Assembly (NCBI GenBank): GCA_948146395.1
Contig: OX411549.1
Location: 22,762,990 to 22,826,989 of the forward strand
From: Fragum whitleyi
Taxonomy: Eukaryota > Mollusca > Bivalvia > Cardiida > Cardiidae
Reading direction: 5' to 3'
Length of the DNA: 64,000 nucleotides
In this document: piece after piece, positions 22,963 to 35,550 of the stretch
How positions within the stretch are numbered: the stretch's first letter is position 1
Layout of the letters: each line of letters starts with the position of its first letter
Notes under the pieces: generated by a model
Databases searched by the model: none
Told to the model about the DNA's origin: nothing
What the model saw: only the letters and a program-made list of their open reading frames with translations
Made by a program: the position numbers and the translations under genes

Positions 22963-23936
22963 AACAAGAGCCATGTTGGACATGGGCATAAGTCCCCTAC
23001 CGGCTTTGTTTGTCTCAATGTTTTCCCACGCCAATTCTATCAGGGACGTCAAAACCAGGTCTTGTTTTGGAAAGGGTAAAACAAGACTTACATGAGTTGT
23101 TGTCTCTGCTGTGCCCACTATACAATTCATGCAAGCAATAGACAGACGCAAGAAATAGTATCAATAACAGTTACCTTGTCTGATCCAAGATGTTTTTCTT
23201 CAGTCTTGTTGGTAAGAAATGAGAACTTTCACTGGAGGTGATTAATACTGCTGCATCACCACCCTGACTAACATGGCTTATAATTTTTTTTACATTTTAA
23301 AACAGGTTTCATCAAGTTAGCTTGCTTAGTTATTAAGTTATTGCAGGATCCATTTTTTGCCATATTTTCACTATTTCCGTTACCATAGCAACCGCACTTT
23401 TTGTCAAAGAACAAAGATAAAATGATGTGCATAATCTACACATTGCCATCTAGTCATATACCAAGTCTCATCAAATTAGCTTGCTTACTTATTAAGTTAT
23501 CGCAGGATCCAATATTTTTTGCCATATTTTCACTATTTCCGTAACCATAGCAACAACAATTTTAGTCTAAAAACAAAAATAAAATGATGTGCATAATCTT
23601 CACATTGCCATATAGTCATATACCAAGTCTCATCAAACTAGCTTGCTTAGTTATTATATTATCGCAGGATCCCATTTTTGGCCATATTTTCACTATTTCT
23701 GTAACCATAGCAACCTCAATTTAAGTCGAAAAACAAAAATAAAATGATGTGCATAATCTACACATTGCCATCTAGTCATATACCAACTTTCATCAAAAAC
23801 GCTTACTTAGTTATTAAGTTATCGCGGGATCAAGATTTGAGCGGACAGACGGACAGACGGACGGACAGACGGACGGATGGACAGACGGACGGACAGACGG
23901 AGGGCAAACCTATAGTGAACACCGGTAGGGGACTAA
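22963..23936 (+). mobile_element. Second 160-bp array element with X-box-like motifs
   Basis: Opens AACAAGAGCCATGTTGGACA, then AGTCCCCTACCGG (22991-23003). Three tandem units carry GTTACCATAGCAAC (23379), GTAACCATAGCAAC (23541) and GTAACCATAGCAAC (23701), spaced 162 and 160 bp. A GGACAGACGGAC microsatellite (23839-23902) follows, then the inverse CCGGTAGGGGACT (about 23922-23934) and a final CTAA (23933-23936). Unit text (TACCAAGTCTCATCAAATTA) is distantly alignable with the 15-kb array (TACCAAGTTTCAGCTTGATT), so the two look like diverged members of one superfamily. Confidence 0.68.
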
Positions 23937-26154
23937 CAAAGACATTTGTAACCAAAAACATGCGATTGGAAACATCTTTCAAATCTTTCATTAGTGTTTG
24001 ATTTACAGCGACCTGACCAGTCTTAACACGACCCATACTGCTTATGGAGAAGAGATGAAAATTATATTGAAAACTTGAGATAGAATATTTGGGGAAAACA
24101 TAATGTGCTTCTAACACCAAATCGGATAATTGAATCATATGACAATGTTGGAAAGGCCCGATCAAGTAATGCAACCAGTAAAACAACAGTTTCGAGAAAG
24201 TTATTGCCATCCAAATTGCAGAATTACCATTTCAATCTCCCTTTAATTGCATTTTACACACTGCTGAAGCCAAAGAGGAATTAACTCGTATGCAAATGAC
24301 TGTCAATAAAATGAAGGTATTGCTCTGCATTTTATCATATTGCGCTCTCAATCTTTGATAGCGGGGGATGGCCATGTCCGACGTGGCTCTTGTATCTGTT
24401 TATTACTGACTACGTTGCTATTACGTATGCTATTTCATTTTATTACAAATGGTATGAATGCATCACTTGTGTTTATGAGTTTTGCTGTATATCTACAATT
24501 AGAGTTGTGCCAGGTAAGATTAACATTTCTCGACAAGACTTGCAACAAGTTGATTTAATTGTGTTCAATCATTACATATATAGAGAAAAGCGTGTTTCAA
24601 TTTGTATTATTGAACGTTGTATCTAAATGGAAAAAGAAGGTTTTTCTTATTATTAATATTGGTCGAGACACCGTCAACATTTGTAGTTCAGAAGTAAAGG
24701 TCACTGAACAGACTTGCCATTCGGAACATCGCTCGGACATTTCCGTAAACTGAAAAGTACCTCGGACGTAAGTGTAGTAATTTTTGGTCCATTTTTAGGT
24801 AATCGGGTCCTGGTGGTACTTTGTTTAATACGCTTGAAGAAAAGCAAATTCCTTTAATGCTTTCAGACCGTCTATAGAGATTTTTTTTTTTTTTGGCATA
24901 TCATGATTTGAAAGCAAAACGCAGTAAAACACTGCGTTTTGTTTTCAATTAATAGTATGCCCGATTTTTACCTTATGTTGATTTTGTTTTTCGCAGCGTC
25001 ATTCTCAGTTATATTTGTGACGTCATATAAACCAACGTGCGAAATGACGCGCTTTCATGGATGCGCCCGTATTATTCCCGAGGTCTATTCCGTATAATCG
25101 CCGAGGGTTCCCGATTGTAGACTTGCTACACTGTCTGAATACACGGAGCGAACTCAAACAAAAGTATGATTTTTTTCTGCTTGTTATTAACATGCCTTTA
25201 TCTCCGTGAATTCAAAAACTATACTCTTCATTGCTTGTAATTCAATAACTGCGTTCGGAAAAGAAAATACGCGATTTGTTAAAGTATGGTGGTTTTATCA
25301 TAAAATACAATGTACACTACTTATGTCGCACGTTGTTGATTTGTTACCCACTTTTTGTTGTATAAAATATACTAATTTCAGTACCAAGAACTTGGTCATT
25401 TATACCATTTTTTATCCATATATAGTACAACTATTCTCAGAAATATAACTTATTCAAATGCAGAGAATTCAGAAGAAATATAGTATCAGAAATGTCAAAG
25501 TTAACTATTCATTTTTCAATGTTGTAAATCTGTATAGTGAATTTTGCTGGTCCTGAAAACGAGTAAGTTCTTCATACAGCAGAAAGTGAGTAGCGAATTC
25601 ACAAAAGAAAGACATAAGTAATGTATTTCATGATAAAACTACCACTTAAATAATATGGTGTTTTACTACGTTTGAGAAGTTTTTTCTAGAACTATTTGTG
25701 TATGTAAGTATGCAATAAACTGAGTGATTATATTCATCGAGCTATAAATAACTTTGTTCTGCTAGTCAACATGCTCGTTCATCGCGCAAAGATTTCATTT
25801 TGTGTTGAAAGTCGTCTTCATGCGTTTAGCATGCACTGAAGCATGCATTAACCTGATATCACCTGCATGATAAAATAAAATAAAATGTTATCAGGTCGTG
25901 AGTATATTTGTATAAAGAAAATATAAATAAAGACGCTTACAATAGTACTGCGCTGATCCCTAAATATGGTGTGTCACGAGACAAAAAGACTACTTGATAA
26001 ATTACTATAGTCTTTATTAGATACAAGATGTTATAACAATCAATTTAAATAATGACTGATAATCACATACTTTTACGTCTGACTGAAGGACAGAATATGT
26101 TTAGTAACCATTGTCACATGATAATTCCTCGGCGACACAAACCACCATTTACAT
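23937..26154. other. Mostly unrecognised AT-rich sequence
   Basis: Contains the hairpin listed at 24911-24947 and, at 24990-25075, text shared with about 46.0-46.1 kb (GTGACGTCA, AAATGACGCGCTTT), probably debris of a foldback family. Frames at 24340-24753 overlap each other in several registers and look like chance. Confidence 0.35.
24911..24947. repeat. Short hairpin
   Basis: CAAAACGCAGT and ACTGCGTTTTG form a perfect 11-bp stem with a five-base AAAAC loop; GAAAG / GTTTTC extend it imperfectly. A T-run lies just upstream (24882-24895). Confidence 0.6.
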
Positions 26155-26535
26155 CCACTTAGCCATCAGAGAGTCTGCATCGAGTGTTTGATTGATTGAT
26201 TGCATGGCACTTAATACCAATGTTAACCTTATTTCGGTGAAATCTTGACAGTTGGAGCATCTGATCATTGGTTTTCGGGAAATATACGACAAGCGCAACC
26301 ACAACATCCTACCCCACTTATTCAATGAAAGCTTGTCAGTCATCAACCACTTAGCCATCAGAGAGTCTGCATCGAGTGTTTGATTGATTGATTAAATGGC
26401 ACTTAATACCAATTTTAACCCTATTTCGGTGAAATCTCGACGGTTGGAGCATCTGATCATTGGTTTTCGGGAAATATACGACAAGCACAACCACAACATC
26501 CTACTCCACTTATTCAATGAAAGATTTTCAGTCAT
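26155..26535 (-). repeat. Tandem duplication of a SINE family A body
   Basis: Two direct units 192 bp apart, each with CCACTTAGCCATCAGAGAG, GTTTGATTGATTGATT, then TTGGAGCATCTGATCATTGG. The inner text is homologous to the family A body (CCGGAGCACCTAACAATGG). No tRNA-like head is visible. The units differ at few positions, so the duplication looks younger than the SINE. Confidence 0.65.
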
Positions 26536-26940
26536 GGAAGGGATTTAATCATTGATTCGAGTTTTAGCTGAGTACTCATATCACACTACAGTGTCGTGCC
26601 AAAAGCGAGTCAAGTTATTAATGGCGGCACATTGTTGAAAAAAATATAAGCCAACTTTAACAAATGAACCTACCTTTTAAAAGGACTATACAATTTTGCG
26701 CCCAATCAGTTTTGAACATCTAACAGTCATAAATGACCTGATCATAGATGTTGGAGTTTAAGTTTACAAAATAAGGTCACAAAAAAAAACAAGACAAAGT
26801 GATGTTTGACTGATGTCTTTTAGTGTATATATCAGGTATAAATTAAGTTCACCCCTAATGATTTTGATTCCCAATAACCTCAAGACATTATCATTTGGAA
26901 CCTAATCGGGGTACTTTGTTTGTCAGCTGAATCGAGTTTT

Positions 26941-27171
26941 AATTGAGCATGTACGTGACATTGCTTGAATGACCCAACATTAAGTAGCTTAGACGATACT
27001 TAATGTAATAAAAAGATTGTGTGACTTTCTTACGACACTTTGATACCTTATTAATTTACAAAGTGCAAAGTAACGACTGTGGCCAGTCTAGGCACATGCA
27101 CAGGCTGGTCAGAGTCTTTGCTTGGCGCATACTTGATTTTATTTTTGGAAATGTCATGCACAGGCTCAATT
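26941..27171 (+). mobile_element. Family C MITE
   Basis: Starts AATTGAGCATGTACGTGACA and ends AATGTCATGCACAGGCTCAA, then TT: inverted repeats of about 25 bp. The core GGCCAGTCTAGGC, then ATGCACAGGCTGGTC, at about 27082-27111 is the palindrome shared with families B and C. Confidence 0.78.
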
Positions 27172-28816
27172 CTTGTGTTTTTTTCTGATGACGACATGGG
27201 ACATCATCCGTTTTGAAGGGTCCGTGATAAATTTCATTATTCTTAACCCCTCTTTAACAAATCTTTTCATCTTCCGTTTAAATTGAAAATCTATAATCTT
27301 TTCTAATACTTTGACGTCCAATGCATTCCCACACCATGATTTTAAACCCATTGACCAAAAGTGTTCACATTTTTGCTACAGAAAATCAGTTTTGTAGCTT
27401 TAAATTACTTTGCAATTGTATATCTCTTTATTTATAGTTTTCAAATGCATGAAATAAATCATTCAGATGCATGAACAACCCTAACATATACATGTACTTC
27501 TCTGGCTTGTGATCCACTCTCCATCAATTAATTAAATCCCATTTAATCTTGATAGGTCAGTCCTTATTTTGGATTAAATAAGTTTCACAGAAATTAATTT
27601 TAAAGCGCTTAAAATCTTACAAAACACAATAAATATTACAATAAATACTGCACAACTCATCTAAAAAATAGACCAAATACACTAATTAAAACATACATAT
27701 TGTGTATTACTTGTGAATTGATAAGATGTTTCTAGCGCCGTATCAAAAAAAAAACCCAAAAACTTGACTCAATTCTGGTATGATTCTTAATGATATTCGT
27801 CTTTTGCATGACGGTTCATATGAAAAACAAACAAACGAAAAACAAAGTAACAAAATAAAAATAAACATAGTTTTTTTTTTGGTTATGAAATGAGTGTACA
27901 ACCTGCCTTACTATCGCGACCGATGCCTTGAATATCTTGCAATTTGTCTGATTCAATTTGCTCAAAGTATTTTTTCAAAATATTTTTGCAAATATAAATA
28001 CATGTATATTGGTAAAACTCGTTACAAAACGACCTTCATCTATACATTCATATATTTCTTGGATACAAAGAGTCATATTTTACATTTACCAGTATAAAAC
28101 TGTTATAATCATTACTTTTGCAATAGCGAATCATTTAGTATAGTAATTCACGTCCTATCGGATAAGGCTTGCTAATCAATGTTGATGATTAGTACAGACA
28201 GCCGATGAGAAAATTCAAAAGCAGATGGCAAATAAACGGAATTTTATACAGTCTTCGTTCAGTCATCGTTGCTTGACAGCAAGTTTAATAAGAAAAGTTT
28301 TTCTTACTTTTGCGTGCAAAATGTTTGATGGATGTTACAGGTATAAAGATGAAAATACGTACTCTGTAAAATCGTTAAGTGTAGTGCTTAGTATGATTTA
28401 ATCACAATGTCTGGCTTTCAGATCTTGAAGTAAATAGTCAAGTTTAGGTTGGCTGTCACATAAGCCTACAATTTTACCATTAACTGTTAATGTTGTCAAT
28501 ATTGTCATGGTCAAAGCAGTGATCAGTTCTTTAGAGAGTGACTTAATAAAAGTGCTGTCGCTGAAAGATGTATACACACATTACATTGATCAATAAAACG
28601 CATTTACCTAAACCGAAGTAAGTCTTACAGCTGTACCTGAATTACATTTGACTAAGTGTTATTAACAACATAGCGGTTGATTTACGACCTATTAAAAGAT
28701 TAAATACCTTATATTGGCAATAAATCGAGCTGGTTTTATACCTATTTAGGAATTGTATTATTTTTTGCCAGAAGGATGGAAATCTCCACATGGCTATTGA
28801 CGACAAATCATAAAAT
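27172..28816. other. No recognisable feature
   Basis: AT-rich with A-runs (27747, 27836-27858) and a T-run (27870). Overlapping frames at 27894-28143 are low-complexity Tyr/Phe/Ile-rich and not convincing. Confidence 0.4.
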
Positions 28817-28826
28817 TACCAATTTT

Positions 28827-29095
28827 GACTGCCTCGGTGGCCTAGTGGTAAATGCACTCGACCCGTGACCTGGAGGTCCGTGGTTCGAGCCCCACTGTCG
28901 CCGGGGTGTGTTTATGGGCAAAACACTTAATAGCCAGCCCCAGTTCACCCAGCTGTAAAAATGAGTAGCAGTGGGTTTAAACCACTGCTTTTCTCTAGCG
29001 GACGTGAAAACATCAGGATCGAGTGTTCGAGAGCGATTCTATAAGCTTAAGCTTTCGTCGTAATCGAACTAAAATAAATTAGTATAAACTTAAAC
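28827..29095 (+). mobile_element. tRNA-derived SINE, family B
   Basis: Head: GCCTCGGTGGCCTAGTGG (A-box) and GTGGTTCGAGCCCC (B-box). Body: GGGCAAAACACTTAATAGCC, CCAGTTCACCCAGCTGTAAA, AATGAGTAGCAGTGGG, a motif series familiar from marine-invertebrate SINEs. Flanking direct repeats TACCAATTT are at 28817 and 29096. The tail is A/T-rich (AACTAAAATAAATTAG). Confidence 0.85.
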
Positions 29096-29124
29096 TACCA
29101 ATTTGAACGATACTAAAAGTCGCA

Positions 29125-29524
29125 CAGTTAGTAACATCTTGAAAATGCCATTCGCACCTACCAAAAGCATTCTCAAGCATTCATTCAGTGCTCCATTTAT
29201 TCATCCAAACATTCACTCAAATCACTTAAAAACATTCCGAAATAGTTCAAAATCGCTCCGGAATCTTTAAAAACGATAAACATTTCATTTAAACTAACAA
29301 AATCACCCATAATTTTATTGACTGGTGATTTCGAATCGCCTGGTTAGACCGTGAAGACACAAAACAGAAAATACGTATCTTTTATGGGAGGCAATAAAAT
29401 ATCGATTATTGCGTTCTATTTGGAAGATAGAATCGATATAGTATTAATTCGCTTAAATTTCATACATAACTCGCCAACACACTCATTTAATTTTATTTCT
29501 GATTCATAAAAACATTCATTTTGT
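29125..29524 (-). mobile_element. Family 1 MITE, degraded end and core
   Basis: Starts CAGTTAGTAACATCTTGAAA; contains CATTCATTCAGTGCTCCATT and GGGAGGCAATAAAATATCG. The central stem is strongly altered (ATTGCGTTCTATTTGG, then AAGATAGAATCGAT). The right terminus is missing: sequence departs after ACATTCATTTTG. Confidence 0.75.
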
Positions 29525-29525
29525 T

Positions 29526-31243
29526 TTTGGCCTGGTGTAGTAGGCCATAGGAAACAACCATGTGTCCTTGAAATTGCCTAGGAAAAAGATAATCGAATCA
29601 GAAACCGAACAACATGTGTACTACGTAGCTTTTTTGTGCTCATACATACGCAAAAATAGGTGTAGTATACGTCATCAACTTTTGTGCGACACGAAGTGCT
29701 TTGTGTGTTCAACACAGTGCTTGCATATTACTACGCTTTGGTAAAATAAAAGTACTGATAGTCCTGAAGGCGAGAGAACTGAATAGACAAAACAACATAC
29801 GAGGTCGATTATCTGGAATATAATTTTGATTTTTCACCTTGTGCTTATCATGTATACCAGATATTTTCTTACTTATCATTGCCAAAGCACTGCTGTGTTA
29901 AAGATACATAGCTTTTATATTTTGATCTTGACGGGTGACCTTGCTAATAGGGAAAAGAAGAAAATGCTTCTAACTAACGCTTTCTCCTTTCTCCCTAATA
30001 TTATCTACCCTTTCTGCTGCAAATTTTACTAATTTGCCCTCATATTGTAAGTTATCTGCAACACTTTACAATTTGGACAACATTTGTCTTGTAATCGATT
30101 GTAATCGGTTAATATAAATTAGAAAAACTCAAAAGCTTTGTCCCATCTTTAAATCCTTAAAAAGACGACAAAATCTTGGACTGGGCCAACTTGAAACAGA
30201 TTGCAGACGATAAATCAACATGAGTGTAATTTGACATATATCTATGGGTGAAATTAAAGAAATAATGGAATGGGATATGGGTATAGGGTGGACCACATTG
30301 TAGGAAAGGGAAAAGTTGACCCTATCAATTTCTTGTGTCCTCACAGTAAAATATAACTTCTTTATTAGATTCAATTCAATGTAAAACAAAGAGCCGACGA
30401 GCTTGTGCCCATAGAGAAACCGCATTAATACGACTGTTAGACTGAATGACTAAATGGATAAATTGACTGACTAGTAGCAAACCAATCAACTCAACTAGAA
30501 TTATAAAAACACGAGTTGCGCATGTCTGCAAGGCGATATCGGGAGTAGTAGTCTATAAATTGGGAATTAGTTGTTTTTTGCGGACTAAGTCATATATAGT
30601 GAGCATACCGTTCGACATTTTCCTTTGAAGTGAATGGCTTACGATCCCTAAAGGTAAATGGAACCCTTGGTTTCCCTCGCCTAAAAAGCCTTGCCAAAAA
30701 GATTCAAAAATTGAAGCGCATGCCTTCAAATGTCACATTGCCTCTATATAAACCAGGCTTTCAACGCTTTTAGCACTTTGATTTCACGATGTTGTTAACT
30801 GTATTCAATATAATTCATCGTTTACCATGGCACGCACCACTTGGTCATGAAAGCAGCCACTAAATGTGATATAAGTCTGTCTTCAAAAGCAACAACAAAA
30901 CAACACCAAGAAAAAACCCACGTTATATTATCAACCCGTTATCAAAATTCTATTATGTTGATATTTAAAAGATAATATATGTATTGCATTTTCGATCCTT
31001 TATCTTTGTTTAGTTTCAATGATAAAATAACTTATTACCAGCCTAATAACCGTATCGCGTGCCTACATTAATAAAAGGCTTTAATTATGACTTTCCTATA
31101 ATCTATAAGATTCAATTCTAACCCTTTATTATTAAATAAAACAGCTACTTAGCCTATCAGCTAATAACGGTAAAGGCTGCTCTAAACAACATGAAATAGA
31201 ATCTTTAGAACCCTAATACATTTACAACAAGTTGAAATATAAA
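29526..31243. other. No gene; solitary family 1 terminus at 30781-30801
   Basis: ATTTCACGATGTTGTTAACT, then G and TA, at 30781-30803 is a perfect family 1 right end with no adjoining element. The 98-codon minus frame at 30129-30425 has no recognisable domain. Confidence 0.45.
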
Positions 31244-31455
31244 TGCGACCCGTCACGCGAAAAGGGACCATCTGGGTAGTGCGTAAAGTGTCGATCCTTG
31301 TCAGACTGCGCAGGCTGCGCAGATTGACTAGGGTCGAAACTTTTCACACTTTTCTAATTTTCCGAATCTAGAATAATTAATCTACCTTCCTAAGAAAGAA
31401 TCTTTAAAATTCGACCTCTGGTTTGGTGTGCTTTTTCACTAAGGACATATCATAT
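31244..31455 (+). mobile_element. Family B MITE, 3' end lost
   Basis: Starts TGCGACCCGTCACGCGAAAA, then GGGACC. The core GTCAGACTGCGCAGGCTGCG, then CAGATTGAC, is at 31300-31328. The expected inverse GACGGGTCA terminus is absent. Confidence 0.72.
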
Positions 31456-31989
31456 TTCCGGATAGCTTTATTTGCTGAAACACGTTTCGCTACAAGAATC
31501 AAGTACCTTTACCAACATAAGTACGGTAGCTGATAGAGTAATGCAGATGATCGAAATCCTTGTTTATGACGCCGTAAATGACGCCTGATCACTTTCACAA
31601 AAATATTTCCAACAAGGAAGTTTAAAAAAATGAATGTTAGAAAACTTTATTTTTGAACTAAATGAAGGACAGCATTAAATGTTTGAAAAAAGTGGTATTA
31701 AATAACAAGCCAAATGTAAAAGCATTCAGACGCCTAACGATAGATGGTTATAGCGTTTTAATCTGGTTATTGAATGTGAAATGGCACATTTAGCAATTGA
31801 TTTTTAGCTAATCTAAATTTGCGATGATTTTATTAAATAAGTTTAAAGTTCGTGTCTTGCACATCTCGACGTCAACCACGAACATTAGAAACATAGCTCA
31901 TGCTGCGTGTCAGGGAATGGTCATATCTAAATTGCGTTTTGGCGTATTTTCATCAAAATCGGAGCGTGGGCAAAGAAAAGAAAACGCAA
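31456..31989. other. No recognisable feature
   Basis: AT-rich; nothing supported. Confidence 0.35.
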
Positions 31990-32066
31990 TAAGATTACAT
32001 GATTTTTCATACAATAAAAGTCTTTGAGATACGGCATAAGCCCACGAACTACTGGAACACCCCTCA
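31990..32066 (-). mobile_element. Terminus of a mariner-like element
   Basis: The minus strand reads TGAGGGGTGTTCCAGTAG from 32066 inward, then TTCGTGGGC and TCAAAGACTTTT, matching the left end of 38048-38891. TA follows at 32067-32068. The opposite end was not found upstream, so this is a truncated copy. A second, weaker match (AGTGTTGTTCCATAAAGTGG at about 32155) lies nearby. Confidence 0.55.
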
Positions 32067-32068
32067 TA

Positions 32069-33347
32069 TAGTGATTGATACGGTGATGCCTTAAAATATG
32101 AATGCCATATGGTCGCGGCAGAGAAAATTTATCATGACACATCCTCGGTAATACAGTGTTGTTCCATAAAGTGGACTACATTTATCGACCCTTGGACAAT
32201 TTTCTTGCCTTTTCTCACAGATAGCTAACACGGTTAAGGATGGTGTAATTTTACCAAAAATTAACCACAAAAAACTATTATACATTTTTTTTTATGACAA
32301 TGCATAAAAAGACAAGGTCCCGAACTACCCTCTTTTATGCAGAAAATCCGGTCGTCCGAGATCGCGCAACTCCACTTTAGACCTATAAACCCAGGTTAAA
32401 TACGATGCACTGATTGCATTCTATAGGAAACATTTTTTCCTGTCACTCACGATCTAATTCTTTTCAAAATGCCATCAATTCAATTCATATTTACATTTCA
32501 ATTTGGAATCTGGAAGAAAACATTTTTCAGTGGCCATTATTGTTCATAAGCTTTCGACCAATCAGATAGCCTGTTACAACTAAACTGTAGAGTCAGGCTA
32601 TCTGATACCATACTTTCATGTGGATAATTTTTGGTAAAATCCAAACCCGTGTTGGCTACCTGTGCCTTTTCTCTGTTTTTCAGGATTAATTCATGAAGCA
32701 TTTTGATAATTGATCTCAAAAGTTTTACATGTGTGAAAAAAATGGTATATTCATATCATTCATTTCGTCATTTCTATCTTAAATCATTCAAAATTCAATT
32801 GGCCCTATCGGAGCTTTCTGTTTAACAATGATGGTATACTACGTCATAGCTGACATCATTGGACACATATTTTCGCTAGCCTCTTTTCATTGTGCAAGTA
32901 ATTTTCAGCCCTTAATGAAATATTATGAAAACCTATCCGAAAAACCTAGTCTGTCTGGCATGTAAAACCTAGTCTGTCTGGCATCCCGTACCTGTCATCA
33001 CTTTAGTTTTTAATTTTGTTGTAGATCTCCGAATCAAAATGTTTAAAATCCCACAGCCTTGTCATACTACGTAGGGTGTGACAAGATGCTTATCATTCCC
33101 CTTACAAATAGAAGATGTTTGACAATAAACTTACATTAACTTAGGTTTACAAAGGTACCATCTATGATTTTATAAACATGTCGTTTTCTTTTAATATGCT
33201 AGATGTCAAATAAAATGATAAACCCTCATAACTATCGATGGCCTAACAACAACTCAGAACTTTCAGAAGTTGCACAAAAGAACATCACTGCGATGTTTTA
33301 CTAGTGCTATATAAAATATTCTAAGCTTTTAATTCAGAAAGGATGTT
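32069..33347. other. Mostly unrecognised; one hairpin and one 23-bp tandem duplication
   Basis: ATCAGATAGCCTG (32561) and CAGGCTATCTGAT (32594) form a perfect 13-bp stem with a 20-base loop. AAAACCTAGTCTGTCTGGCA is repeated at 32941 and 32964. No gene recognised. Confidence 0.5.
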
Positions 33348-33348
33348 T

Positions 33349-33484
33349 AGGTAGTGTACCCGTAATAGTTTCGCAACGTGAAGGAATTCATAAACTTTAA
33401 CCGAGGTTTCCAAAATGAAAACCTTGGTTAACATTGTGAATGATTATGAATTCCGAAATTTTGCGAATATACCACGGCTCCACT
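33349..33484. mobile_element. Foldback MITE family D, decayed copy
   Basis: AGGTAGTGTACCCGTAATAG at the left; central pair TTTAACCGAGGTTTCC and AAAACCTTGGTTAACA; right end TTTTGCGAATATACC. Same layout as the well-preserved copy at 39622-39782. Confidence 0.7.
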
Positions 33485-34211
33485 TCTTTAAAAGCGAACA
33501 ATTGCAATTCTCGTTAATTTGACTTGTTTGTGAAGTCTTACAAGAAAGGATATTTTGCGCACTTGTTAGATTGTCTATTTTTGCATGGCATGTCATAAAT
33601 AAAAAAGAATTATACTTTCTATGAGTATTCGGTAAGCCGGTGTTTATCAACTAATCTATTACAACTCAACTCAACTTTATTTGGCATTCGGCAAACATAT
33701 ATGACACTGGCTATTTACAAAATTTAAACATGAAAATATGGCTATGGCGGAAAAGATGTTTACAAAGAAAATTGCATTTAATAAATAAATAAATGTCTTA
33801 TTCATTATTTTGACATGTTGCTAGATAAGATTCCCTCAATCGAAAGGCTTCCTTTTGCAGTATTGATTTGTGTTCTTTTATTTTTAGATGACATGATATG
33901 AATGAATTTATTGATATTAGGCCACGTACAAGGAATGTACCTATGTCTAAGATAAGTAAGTCTATTTTATACATATAGAAAATCGTACTCTGAGTCAATA
34001 CAAGAGCGATCACATACTTTACAAATTGTGTTATTTATTTCTTTATTATTAACTCGAATAATTTCTATTTCTAGTTTATGAGATGACAGTCAGAATGTGC
34101 CAGTTTTATTCTTAAGGATTAATTCGTCAAATTACTTAATTAAGATTTAAACCCAAAATGTTTTTTAAATTTGCAATCATATTTCAATGTATGAGAATAC
34201 TTTATATAGCT
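33485..34211. other. No recognisable feature
   Basis: AT-rich; nothing supported. Confidence 0.35.
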
Positions 34212-34222
34212 ACTCCATTCTT

Positions 34223-34482
34223 AGTTTATAGTAATTTATTTTGTTCTATTGCGACGAAAGCTTAAGCTTATAAAATCGTTTCGAACGCTCAATCCTGATG
34301 TTTTCACGTCCACGAGAGAGAGGCAGTGGTTTAAACCCACTGCTACCCATTTTTACAGCTGGGTGAACTGGGGCTGGCTATTAAGTGTTTTGCCCATAAA
34401 CACACCCCGGCGACAATGGGGCTCAAACCACGGACCTCCAGGTCACGGGTCGAGTGCATTTACCACTAGGCCACTGAGGCAG
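34223..34482 (-). mobile_element. SINE family B with 11-bp target-site duplication
   Basis: Minus-strand copy of the SINE at 28827-29095, inverted relative to it. The head is at the right end (GTGGCCTAGTGGTAAATGC). Perfect direct repeats ACTCCATTCTT lie at 34212-34222 and 34483-34493. An 87-codon plus frame across it is an accident of the SINE sequence. Confidence 0.9.
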
Positions 34483-34493
34483 ACTCCATTCTT

Positions 34494-35550
34494 GCGCGAA
34501 CTTGTTCATTAATCGTAACTTAAAAGTATTAAAATCTCAATAATTCTGATTATTTTTTCTCTGATAAATAATACCATTCAGATTCAGTGTTTGTTTCATC
34601 TTATTTACCCAAAGTGAAGGAAACTGATGTGATATCAAGTTCTGTTCGTTAAATAGTCTGTACATCTGGCTTTCCCTGCTTCATGTTAACTTAATTCAAT
34701 AATAATAACACTTTAATGTTCGTTCTTTAGCTACTAAAGAGATAGGATACCTACCGAGTTCATCATAAACTGCAAGGTTTGGGGTCTGTGCTCGAACATC
34801 TAGGACCCTCTTGCAAAATTTAATGTGTAATTAGTCCGTTTGATTAAAATCATAAATTCCCCAGACCTCGGCAGCATACAGCAAAATTGCTGATATCAGT
34901 CTATCGAAATGGAGTAATTTGGTTCTTATATCAAACTTAATTTTACCAAATGATTGGTAAAGATTCATTAACGCTCTACTTACTTTGTCGTGTAAGAAGA
35001 AATTGCTTGTTTAAATAATCCATTTCTAGAAAAAAAAATCCCTAGATAACAAAAAATATCTACCTTTCCTAGTTCCTCGTTGTCAATCGACCAAGAAAAG
35101 TTTTGAATTCTATTCCTTTTTTTCAAAAACGCAAATTTTACTCTTTTTAATGTACAAACTTAAAGATAAACTGTTAAAAGATGCTCTTTCACAGATTGGA
35201 AAAATTTGATTAATCGGAAAGTAAGACTTTGTCGTGCAAAAAACTATACAATAATAAGATTCGATCAGGTAAGGCAAGGAAAAAAACACGGTTATTCCTG
35301 AATTTAGCGAAATTTCATTCTGGATAAATAAAGCAACTATTAACGCCTAAAAGATTATTCCTAATTTTTTAGCCAACTATTTAGACGTGCAATTCTGTCT
35401 GTTTGTCCCATTCTGTCAAGGCAAAGGTCGAAGTATTTGTATTGGGAAACTTCATATCGATACATGCGAAAAAAGAAACATTATACATGAAAATTACAAT
35501 TTCGTAATTTATAGACTTGTTCCGTGACTGACGTTGCCGCTTAGAACATA
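34494..35550. other. No recognisable feature
   Basis: AT-rich. The stretch 34740-34900 (GGTTTGGGGTCTGTGCTCGA, CCAGACCTCGGCAGCATACA) is reminiscent of an inverted LINE reverse-transcriptase 3' region, but I could not read a convincing frame. Confidence 0.3.

Noticed and set aside
34249..34512. 87-codon plus-strand frame as a gene
   Set aside because: It is read across an inverted tRNA-derived SINE.
34740..34900. Reverse-transcriptase 3' fragment
   Set aside because: Vocabulary is suggestive, but no frame gives a recognisable RT or knuckle motif.
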